Made by a program: the position numbers and the translations under genes | Assembly (NCBI GenBank): GCA_002490315.1 | Contig: DLKG01000023.1 | Location: 1 to 12,790 of the forward strand | DNA length: 12,790 nt | Reading direction: 5' to 3' | Origin: Prevotella sp. UBA7594 | Lineage (GTDB): Bacteria > Bacteroidota > Bacteroidia > Bacteroidales > Bacteroidaceae | Notes under the pieces: generated by a model | What the model was told of the DNA's origin: nothing | The model's input: only the letters and a program-made list of their open reading frames with translations | The model's database searches: none | Shown: positions 1-5,774 of the stretch, piece by piece | Layout of the letters: each line of letters starts with the position of its first letter | How positions within the stretch are numbered: position 1 is the first letter of the stretch

Positions 1-11
1 ATTCCTAACTC

Positions 12-428
12 CTAACTCCTATCTCTCTCACGATTGGCGTGGAACACGAATGTGCGTTGCAGTTGGTAGTTCCACAGCACCGCCACGAGCAACGCGACGA
101 TAGCCTTGGAGATGATGTAGTTCATGCCGCTCAGTTCAGTTAACTGACACGTGCCGTATGTGTTGAGCAAGATGCTGCCCGCCCATACGAGCAAGTAGCG
201 CATGGCGAGATATTTCTTCTTCAGACCGAACGTGTGGAACACCCATCGGTAGTTGATGGCGCAGTTGACAATGCCCCCGCTAACAGCTCCGATAAATGTG
301 GAGTAGCCATACCATAATCCGACAATGCTCGCCAATACAAATGTCGTGCTGAAGTCCACCGCCGACGCCACCCATGCCGAGCATTGCGCCTTTGCGAATG
401 TCATGACAGTATTCTTCAGATTGCCCAT
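12..428 (-). CDS. GtrA-like family integral membrane protein
   Basis: This 138-residue protein looks like the GtrA family, small membrane proteins linked to moving lipid-linked sugars across the inner membrane or to cell-surface polysaccharide synthesis. Four hydrophobic segments are visible, at about residues 17-38, 41-62, 78-96 and 105-125. The family pattern of polar or aromatic residues at helix ends is present: NCAINYRWVF after helix 2 and WNYQLQRTFVF at the C-terminus, where GtrA proteins usually carry an N-(Y/F)-x-x-x-(K/R)-x-(W/F)-V-F signature. The length is normal for the family. The ATG at 428 is the only sensible start and has no clear ribosome-binding site, as usual in Bacteroidetes. 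It diverges from the DUF5686 gene and has its own promoter about 146 bases upstream. The exact substrate cannot be told, because GtrA proteins are usually explained by a neighbouring glycosyltransferase and any such gene would lie outside the window. Confidence 0.85.
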   Translation of the reverse strand: MGNLKNTVMTFAKAQCSAWVASAVDFSTTFVLASIVGLWYGYSTFIGAVSGGIVNCAINYRWVFHTFGLKKKYLAMRYLLVWAGSILLNTYGTCQLTELSGMNYIISKAIVALLVAVLWNYQLQRTFVFHANRERDRS

Positions 429-573
429 TTGTTGTTGAATATTCTATTAAATGTTTGTACGCCTGTACGGATGTTGATGAAACCTAATATATATAATGTA
501 TAATGTGTGGATGTTCGCGTTTTTTCTTGTGCCAATCAGTCGTTACCAATGGCAAGCGGAACGTATTATTGTG

Positions 574-604
574 CAAAATTAGTAGAAAAATATTAAAAGG
601 CAAA
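574..604 (-). promoter_or_regulatory. Bacteroidetes-type promoter for the gtrA-like gene
   Basis: Read on the minus strand, TTTG (604-601), a 19-base spacer and TAATTTTG (581-574) match the Bacteroidetes vegetative promoter pattern TTTG ... TAnnTTTG. Transcription would begin near 567, leaving a leader of about 140 nt before the ATG at 428. The match is by eye to a short consensus. It is strengthened by the matching promoter facing the other way at 613-643. Confidence 0.6.
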
Positions 605-621
605 AAGTTTTCTTGCCTTTT
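595..621. promoter_or_regulatory. Inverted repeat spanning both divergent -33 boxes
   Basis: A perfect 9-base inverted repeat, AAAAGGCAA (595-603) and TTGCCTTTT (613-621), is separated by 9 bases. The inner edge of each arm is the -33 element of one of the two divergent promoters. This position would suit a dimeric regulator controlling both gtrA-like and DUF5686 genes. As RNA it could also form a weak hairpin. The operator role is inference. The rest of the 429-738 gap is AT-rich leader sequence with only a weak 6-base hairpin (675-680/689-694). Confidence 0.45.
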
Positions 622-643
622 TTAATTATTATGTATAACTTTG
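613..643 (+). promoter_or_regulatory. Bacteroidetes-type promoter for the DUF5686 gene
   Basis: TTG (613-615), a 20-base spacer and TAACTTTG (636-643) fit the Bacteroidetes sigma-70 consensus. The start point would be near 650, giving a leader of about 88 nt. The same -7 box, TAACTTTG, with the same 20-base spacing is found before the C10 protease gene at 5655-5685, which supports the reading. Confidence 0.65.
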
Positions 644-738
644 CATTTTGAAATACAAATGATATAGGTAAGTGCTTTTCTATCAGTTGAAAAGAACATT
701 TTTTAGGTAAAAAAGGATATAAATATACAATTAGTAAG

Positions 739-3300
739 GTGAAGAGGTTTATTAGCATTGCATTTTTGCTCATTGCCTTGGTGACAACAGTCAAGGCTCA
801 AATCACAGGAGAAATTTACGATACCGACGGCTATCCCATACCGTTGGCAAGTGCCATATACAAGGGTCATCACGTTGCCGAGGCAAGCGACCTTGACGGT
901 AAGTTCAAGATTGCTCGCCACAATGGATGGGAACTGACGTTCAGTTCCGTCGGCTTCCAGCCGCAAACCATCAAGGTGGGGCCCAACACACCTTCCCATC
1001 TGAAAATTGTGCTCAAGGAAGACGCTGCCACCCTCGGCGAGGTGGTCATCAAGCAGAAGCGCGAACACTACTCCCGCAAGAACAATCCTGCCGTGGAGTT
1101 GATGAAGCGTGTCATTGCAGCAAAGAAGCGTTCCCATCTCGAGAACTACGACTACTATCAGTACAACAAGTATCAGAAGATAACGCTCTCGCTCAACGAC
1201 ATCAAGCCCGCCGACCTCGACTCCAGCAAGTTCTATCGCAAGCGCGCCTACGTCAAGGACCAGATAGAAACATCGCCCTACAACGGCAAACTCATCCTTC
1301 CCGTCAGCGTCGACGAGACCGTCACGCAGCATATCTATCGCAAGAACCCCAAGGAAGAGAAGGACATCATAAAGGGTCAGCGCTCCGAGGGCGTCAACAA
1401 CGTGCTCCAGACCGGTGATATCCTCAACACGTTGCTCAAGGAGGTGTTCCAGGACGTTGACATCTACGACGATCACATGCGTCTGCTCCAGTACCAGTTC
1501 ACGTCGCCCATCGGCGAGACGGCGATAGCCTTCTACCGCTTCTACATCCAGGACACGGTCTACGTCGACCGCGACCTCTGCTACCATCTTGAGTTCATCC
1601 CCAACAACCAGCAGGACTTCGGTTTCCGTGGTGAGCTCTACGTGCTCGCCGACTCGTCGCTCCACGTGAAGCGTTGTTCCTTCACGTTGCCAAAGCGCTC
1701 CGATGTCAACTACGTGCGCGACATGAAAATCACGCAGGAATACCAAAAGCTCCCCAACGGCGAGTGGGCACTCTCCGTCGACGACCTCGCAGCCGAGATG
1801 AAAATCCTCGGCAGCAACACGCTCGTCACGAAGACCACGCGCTACAACGACTATGCCTTCGACGAACTTCCGACGAAGCTCTTCAAGGGTAAGGCGAAGG
1901 TGAAGCACGAGGCAGACGCCATGATACGCGACGACGACTTCTGGAATAAGTACCGAACAGTCGAGCTCTCCAAGGGCGAGTCGTCGATGAAGGCGTTCGT
2001 ACACCGCATCGAGCAGTCGAAGAACTTCAAGTGGATACTCTTCGCTTTGCGTGCCTTCGCGGAGAACTTCGTGGAGACAGGCTCCATGCGCACGAAGTCG
2101 AAATTCGACATCGGTCCCGTCACGACCATCGTCTCCAACAACTTCGTTGACAACTGGCGCTTCCGTCTCAGCGGACGCACCACAGCCAACCTCAATCGCC
2201 ACCTCTTCTGGAACGGCTTCTACGCCTACGGAACAAAGTCGAAGAAACACTACTACGGCACGGAGTTCACCTACAGCCTCAATGCCAAGAAGAACGTGCC
2301 CTTCGAATTCCCGCAGCGCAACATCATCTTCGAGAGTGCCTACGACGTGATGTCGCCAGCCGACAAGTTCCTCATCCACAACAAGGATAATATGTTCATG
2401 TCGCTGCGCACGCAGAAGGTGGAGCAGATGTATTTCTACAATCGCCAGAAGCTCTCCTTCGTCTACGAGACCGACTGGGGACTCTCCTTCCACACGTCGC
2501 TAAAGGCGGAGAGCAACCAGCCTACGGGCGACCTCGCTTTCGTGAAGATGCCAGGCGCTACTTTCAACCCTGCTCCCGACGGCAAGGAATATGTCGACAA
2601 GATACGCACCACCGAGGCACAGCTCATGCTGCGCTACTGCCCTGGCCAGACTTTCATCAACACCAAGCAACACCGCTGGCCCGTCAATCTCGACGCACCG
2701 GAGTTCACGCTCAGCCACACGATGGGCTTCAACAAGTTCCTCGGCGGACAGTATAAGCTCAACTATACGGAGGCGAAAATCTACAAGCGCTTCTGGCTCG
2801 GCTCATGGGGATACGTCGACACGCATCTCGACGGCGGAATACAATGGAACAAAGTGCCGTTCCCGCTGCTTATCATGCCTCCCGTCAACATCACCTACCT
2901 TGAATGGGAGGGCACCTTCTCGATGATGAAGAACATGGAGTTCCTCACCGACCGCTACGCCTTTGCCTCCGTGGCATGGGACATGAACGGCAAGCTCCTC
3001 AACCGTATTCCGCTCATCAAGAAGCTCAAGTGGCGCGAGTACATCTCCGTGAAGGGCATGTGGGGTCATCTGACCGACAAGAACAATCCGCTCTTGCCAG
3101 CCAACGCCAATGACGCCATGCTCTTCCGTCTGCCCGACGGCTCAAGAGAGTTCAACGGCAACACGCCCTATTGGGAAATCACCGTAGGCGTACACAACAT
3201 CTTCAAGCTCCTCGCCATCGACTACGTTCGACGCATGAACTACAATGGTCCGGGCATAAAGAAGAACGGCGTGCGCTTCGGTTTCATGCTTAGCTTCTAA
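739..3300 (+). CDS. DUF5686 / carboxypeptidase-regulatory-like domain outer-membrane protein
   Basis: This 853-residue protein has a typical signal peptide (MKRFISIAFLLIALVTTVKA, cut before Gln21). Residues ~21-105 form a CarboxypepD_reg-like beta-sandwich (ITGEIYDTDGYPIPLASA, then DLDGKFKI and SSVGFQ), as at the N-terminus of many SusC/TonB-related Bacteroidetes proteins. The remainder matches the DUF5686 family in layout: a periplasmic stretch with NPAVELMKRVIAAKK, then many alternating aromatic/polar strands and a C-terminal strand ending in Phe (NGVRFGFMLSF), as expected for an outer-membrane beta-barrel. The start is GTG at 739. No in-frame ATG precedes it back to the promoter, and the signal peptide begins right there. 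Its molecular function is not established; an envelope role is inferred. It is not a full TonB receptor, since no TonB box or plug was seen. Codon use is C-ending rich like its neighbours. The long open frame on the opposite strand is a by-product of that codon bias. Confidence 0.88.
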   Translation: MKRFISIAFLLIALVTTVKAQITGEIYDTDGYPIPLASAIYKGHHVAEASDLDGKFKIARHNGWELTFSSVGFQPQTIKVGPNTPSHLKIVLKEDAATLGEVVIKQKREHYSRKNNPAVELMKRVIAAKKRSHLENYDYYQYNKYQKITLSLNDIKPADLDSSKFYRKRAYVKDQIETSPYNGKLILPVSVDETVTQHIYRKNPKEEKDIIKGQRSEGVNNVLQTGDILNTLLKEVFQDVDIYDDHMRLLQYQFTSPIGETAIAFYRFYIQDTVYVDRDLCYHLEFIPNNQQDFGFRGELYVLADSSLHVKRCSFTLPKRSDVNYVRDMKITQEYQKLPNGEWALSVDDLAAEMKILGSNTLVTKTTRYNDYAFDELPTKLFKGKAKVKHEADAMIRDDDFWNKYRTVELSKGESSMKAFVHRIEQSKNFKWILFALRAFAENFVETGSMRTKSKFDIGPVTTIVSNNFVDNWRFRLSGRTTANLNRHLFWNGFYAYGTKSKKHYYGTEFTYSLNAKKNVPFEFPQRNIIFESAYDVMSPADKFLIHNKDNMFMSLRTQKVEQMYFYNRQKLSFVYETDWGLSFHTSLKAESNQPTGDLAFVKMPGATFNPAPDGKEYVDKIRTTEAQLMLRYCPGQTFINTKQHRWPVNLDAPEFTLSHTMGFNKFLGGQYKLNYTEAKIYKRFWLGSWGYVDTHLDGGIQWNKVPFPLLIMPPVNITYLEWEGTFSMMKNMEFLTDRYAFASVAWDMNGKLLNRIPLIKKLKWREYISVKGMWGHLTDKNNPLLPANANDAMLFRLPDGSREFNGNTPYWEITVGVHNIFKLLAIDYVRRMNYNGPGIKKNGVRFGFMLSF

Positions 3301-3303
3301 AAA

Positions 3304-3421
3304 CGTTGGAAGGGCTATAAATGCAAAAGAGGTTGGCGCAGGATGCTACCAACCTCAATAAGCAGATTTCGTAAAAATCGAAATCCTAAAAATGATAGGG
3401 CAAATATAGCCCTTTCCAACG
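3304..3421. other. Structured intergenic element (closing stem with two hairpins); candidate RNA or MITE-like repeat
   Basis: The ends are inverted repeats. CGTTGGAA (3304-3311) pairs with TTCCAACG (3414-3421). GGGCTATA (3312-3319) pairs with TATAGCCC (3405-3412), leaving one bulged T at 3413. After a 2x2 mismatch, TGC (3322-3324) pairs with GCA (3400-3402). Inside are two perfect hairpins: GAGGTTGG (3329-3336)/CCAACCTC (3349-3356) and GATTTCG (3365-3371)/CGAAATC (3379-3385). The whole 118 nt folds as a three-way-junction-like structure starting four bases after the DUF5686 stop codon. It could be a 3'-UTR RNA structure that ends or protects the transcript, or a small non-coding mobile repeat with terminal inverted repeats. 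No clear target-site duplication is visible and no known RNA family was recognised. Confidence 0.5.
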
Positions 3422-3440
3422 GAAAAACAAAATTTTATAA

Positions 3441-3461
3441 GTTAAAAATCATATTTTTAAC
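3441..3461. terminator. AT-rich hairpin downstream of the structured element
   Basis: GTTAAAAAT (3441-3449) and ATTTTTAAC (3453-3461) form a perfect 9-base stem with a 3-base loop. It may act with the preceding structure to end transcription of the DUF5686 gene, but it lacks a GC-rich stem, so the terminator call is weak. Confidence 0.3.
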
Positions 3462-3473
3462 AATTCATCGGAG

Positions 3474-3493
3474 CGGCGGACCAGCGTCCGCCG
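3474..3493. repeat. GC-rich palindrome just before the next gene
   Basis: CGGCGGAC (3474-3481) and GTCCGCCG (3486-3493) form an 8-base GC stem with a CAGC loop in an otherwise AT-rich gap. It ends one base before the AAAGGA ribosome-binding-like sequence of the 3503 gene. The layout resembles the GCGGAGG/CCTCCGC palindromes at 12573-12761, so it may be a REP-like unit. As RNA it would sit right against the start codon. Confidence 0.5.
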
Positions 3494-3502
3494 AAAGGAA
3501 TA

Positions 3503-3886
3503 ATGGGACGTAACAAATATTCTCAATCGGAGTTTGACGCCATAGCGCGTCTGCTCAGCCTCAAGAACTCAGCCAACCGCGCCAAGCAGAAGGACATACG
3601 CCACAAGCTTCGCGTCGACTACGAGTTCAACATTTCCGACTTCAACGAGCCCGGAAAGGCGTTCGGCGTGAAGGAACTTCTCGATGCCCGTCAGCGCGGA
3701 GCCATCGCCATCCTCGACGACCGCACCATCGCAGACATGAAAGCCAAGCGCCAGCGCGACCGTGAGCGCGACGAGGCTCTCCGCCAGAAGGAAGCCGTCG
3801 ACGCCGGCGAGCAGACCGACTGGAAGGAGGCCATGAAGCAGTGGCAGGACTGGGAGGCGAAGGAAATGGATAAGATCGACAAATAA
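3503..3886 (+). CDS. Small charged protein of unknown function
   Basis: The product is 127 residues, very hydrophilic, with no signal peptide or membrane segment, so it should be cytoplasmic. The first ~75 residues (from MGRNKYSQSEFDAIARLLSL to GAIAILDDRTIADMK) have mixed helix-like character. Residues ~75-127 are almost all Lys, Arg, Glu, Asp and Gln with aromatic Trp repeats (TDWKEAMKQWQDWEAKE) and probably form a long helix or coiled coil. Translation starts at ATG 3503 after an AAAGGA sequence at 3494-3499, unusual in this AT-leader setting. No promoter of the TAnnTTTG type was found upstream, so it may depend on read-through from the DUF5686 gene or on an unrecognised promoter. I do not recognise the family. 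Codon use matches the neighbours and the frame is clean, so it is a real gene, but no function can be assigned. Confidence 0.75.
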   Translation: MGRNKYSQSEFDAIARLLSLKNSANRAKQKDIRHKLRVDYEFNISDFNEPGKAFGVKELLDARQRGAIAILDDRTIADMKAKRQRDRERDEALRQKEAVDAGEQTDWKEAMKQWQDWEAKEMDKIDK

Positions 3887-3971
3887 AAACTGAAGTTCCG
3901 GATTTGTGGAATTTAAAGTAAATAAAGAAGTTAAAGCCGTATGTAACTCATGTTTCGGATTTAACCCAAAT

Positions 3972-4015
3972 GGGCAAGCGGCAAAGCCGAGCGCAGCCCG
4001 CTTTGTTTGCCTTTT
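3972..4015. repeat. GC-rich imperfect inverted repeat in the intergenic region
   Basis: GGCA-AGCGG (3973-3981) and CCGCT-TTGCC (3998-4011) can pair around a GC-rich centre that itself contains CGGCAAAGCCG (3979-3989). The segment stands out against the AT-rich gap 3887-4070, in which no gene or promoter is visible. It may be a dispersed Prevotella intergenic repeat, but only one copy is present in the window. Confidence 0.35.
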
Positions 4016-4070
4016 GAACACCCTCATAGAGAAAATTTTTGTAGGTGCTTCTATTCACGATGCACAATAA

Positions 4071-4108
4071 AAAAAAGCGGATGCCAAAGTAGAGGCATCC
4101 GCTTTTTT
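4071..4108. terminator. Bidirectional intrinsic terminator
   Basis: AAAAAAGCGGATGCC (4071-4085) and GGCATCCGCTTTTTT (4094-4108) form a perfect 15-base stem with an 8-base loop. The A-tract and T-tract make it work on either strand. It sits between the convergent genes ending at 3886 (+) and 4145 (-), as expected for a shared terminator. Confidence 0.9.
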
Positions 4109-4144
4109 ATTTTAATTGCGTCTTTCGTTAGAAAGGCTTCTTAT

Positions 4145-5539
4145 TTACTTTACAAGCTGCTTCTTGCCGTTCACGATAACAAGACCCTTATAGTTCTTGC
4201 CAACGCGCTGACCAGCGATGTTGAAGCGAGCGTTGTTCTCAGCCTTCACATTAGCCTTGATGTCGTTAACGCCAGTTGTGGCACCCTCGTCGTAAACGAA
4301 GAGCATCGGCTTAACGGCATTCTCCTGAGCGTCAGCCCAAGCGCCGAATGTAGTGTAAGTGCCTTGACCGAACTGGATGTACTTGCCGTTGTTGGAGATG
4401 GTGAACGTGCCATTGTCGGCAGGCTCAACAGTCCAGGCGGAAGCGTCAGCACCAAACTGGAATGAGTAGTGGCTGTCGTCCATGTAGAGGTAGCGGCCGT
4501 AGCAGTCTGCGATAGAGTAGCCACCGTCAACGGCAGCGAAGGTGAACTCATCGTTGTAAGTAGACTTCACGAGAATCTTGTTAACAGTCTCGTCAATAGT
4601 GGAAGCGTTGAGATAGCCGTAGGTGTAGGTCTGCTTGCCAGGCATAGCGTAGTAGGTCTTGCCGTCGCGCTGTGCGACGATGAGATACTTCTTGCCAGCC
4701 TCCACAGTAGATGCCTTTGTGAAGACATTGTAGTGGTACACGTAGATGGTGCATGTTGCCTTGCCTTCGTTGTACTCAGCGTTGGCCTCCGACTCAGCTG
4801 TGATGACAGCAGTGCCCTCTTCGTCACCGAGAGTGATGGTGCCGTCGCTGTTGACAGTAGCCACGTACTCATTGTCGGAAGAGAACTTCACGGCAGCAGT
4901 GGTCTCCTTGCTGAAGGTAGGAGCGGTGAACGTTGTGCCCACCTCGTAGTTGACAGTCTCGGCAGAGAAAGCCAAGCCAGCCGACTTCTTGCTTACGCCG
5001 CCTGCCTTGTAGATGAGAATCTTCGTAATCTGTGTGTTGTGGTTGGAGGTTACCTTGAGCGTGTACTGGTTGCCTGCTGCCTGATAGTCGGCGGCAATGT
5101 CATAGCTGTTGGTGACGGCATCTCCTGTTTGTGTTGAGCCTTCAACCTTTTGGGCGGCACCAGTTGTGGCGGTGCTCACTTCGTTGTCACCGACATAGAA
5201 GTTCTGCACAACAGAGGCAGACGCCCCCTTGTGTCCTACAACCTCAATCTTTGATACGGCGAAGTCGAATTTCTGGAGTGTGAGCGTGGCGCCTTTCTTT
5301 CCGAGCATGAGATAGCCGTCGCCCTTGTTGGCGTTGAAGTAGTAGCCGACACTGTTGCCTGTCGAGGCAAGTGTTACAGAATACCCACCATTGGTGAATG
5401 TCTGCTCTGCCGTTGTCTTAGCTGTCGGGATATTCCAGCCGTCGTTCGACGTGAAGTCGAGCGTTACTTCCTGTGCAGACATGGAACCGCAAAGGAACAT
5501 TACGGCTGCCATGAGTGAATAGCGTAAAGTTTTAATCAT
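4145..5539 (-). CDS. Secreted protein with bacterial Ig-like (BIG2) domain and C-terminal sorting-type tail
   Basis: The 464-residue product begins with a signal peptide (MIKTLRYSLMAAVMFLCGSM, cut near SAQ). Residues ~24-180 are a beta-rich region (VTLDFTSNDGWNIPT...), probably a carbohydrate-binding-like or jelly-roll fold. Residues ~187-268 match a bacterial Ig-like group 2 domain: AGLAFSAETVNYEVG, then ATVNSDGTITLGDEEGTAVI. Residues ~270-420 are a further beta domain with repeated YYA, GRYLYMDD and GKYIQFG motifs. The end (ARFNIAGQRVGKNYKGLVIV...) is the short tail common in secreted Prevotella proteins, resembling type IX secretion sorting domains. I chose ATG at 5539, not the in-frame ATG at 5611, because the latter lies in the promoter -33 box and would bury the signal peptide. 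No catalytic motif is visible, so an adhesive or binding role at the cell surface is inferred only. Confidence 0.82.
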   Translation of the reverse strand: MIKTLRYSLMAAVMFLCGSMSAQEVTLDFTSNDGWNIPTAKTTAEQTFTNGGYSVTLASTGNSVGYYFNANKGDGYLMLGKKGATLTLQKFDFAVSKIEVVGHKGASASVVQNFYVGDNEVSTATTGAAQKVEGSTQTGDAVTNSYDIAADYQAAGNQYTLKVTSNHNTQITKILIYKAGGVSKKSAGLAFSAETVNYEVGTTFTAPTFSKETTAAVKFSSDNEYVATVNSDGTITLGDEEGTAVITAESEANAEYNEGKATCTIYVYHYNVFTKASTVEAGKKYLIVAQRDGKTYYAMPGKQTYTYGYLNASTIDETVNKILVKSTYNDEFTFAAVDGGYSIADCYGRYLYMDDSHYSFQFGADASAWTVEPADNGTFTISNNGKYIQFGQGTYTTFGAWADAQENAVKPMLFVYDEGATTGVNDIKANVKAENNARFNIAGQRVGKNYKGLVIVNGKKQLVK

Positions 5540-5580
5540 AATTGTACGTTTTTTAAGTTGATTAATAAGTATTACAGGTG

Positions 5581-5611
5581 CAAAGATATACATTATTAAT
5601 GATATAGGCAA
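5581..5611 (-). promoter_or_regulatory. Bacteroidetes-type promoter for the BIG2-domain secreted protein
   Basis: On the minus strand, TTG (5611-5609), a 20-base spacer and TATCTTTG (5588-5581) match the consensus. Transcription would start near 5574, about 35 nt before the ATG at 5539. This placement decides the start codon of the gene. Confidence 0.7.
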
Positions 5612-5654
5612 TTACATTATTGTAAAAAATATCTTAAATTATAGTTGTCGTTGC

Positions 5655-5685
5655 TTGCTGTTCTCTCTTTTTTGCATTAACTTTG
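5655..5685 (+). promoter_or_regulatory. Bacteroidetes-type promoter for the C10 protease
   Basis: TTG (5655-5657), a 20-base spacer and TAACTTTG (5678-5685) match the consensus. The start point near 5692 gives a leader of about 83 nt. It diverges from the promoter at 5581-5611, with the two -33 boxes 43 bases apart. Confidence 0.7.
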
Positions 5686-5774
5686 CATTATCTACATATC
5701 AAAATTTCATAAGTAAGAAAAAACCAACACTTTTATAAACTGATACAAACAAACTTTTAATCATCTGTAATTCT

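Noticed and set aside
4..22. Short 7-base tandem repeat (CCTAACT) at the window start
   Set aside because: There are only about two and a half copies next to the gtrA-like stop codon, too short to interpret at a window edge.
579..794. 71-codon minus-strand frame over the gtrA/DUF5686 intergenic region
   Set aside because: It covers both promoters and the palindrome and encodes only AT-driven Leu/Ile/Lys/Phe-rich sequence.
703..2493. 596-codon open frame on the minus strand opposite the DUF5686 gene
   Set aside because: Composition is Val/Leu/Glu-rich and low in complexity, as expected from the antisense of a C-ending codon-biased gene. It has no domain, runs through the promoter of the true gene and has no promoter of its own.
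3304..3421. Known riboswitch or tRNA-like element
   Set aside because: It lies after a stop codon and not before a metabolic gene. There are no tRNA T-loop or anticodon features, and no riboswitch core was recognised. It is kept as an unclassified structure.
4469..5137. 222-codon plus-strand frame inside the BIG2 protein gene
   Set aside because: It is a mirror frame of a gene with signal peptide, promoter and terminator on the minus strand. The translated sequence is low-complexity Val/Leu/Ser.
5540..5611. Upstream in-frame ATG (5611) as the start of the BIG2 protein
   Set aside because: It would begin within the -33 box of the gene's promoter and place 24 residues before an intact signal peptide. 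The ATG at 5539 is better.
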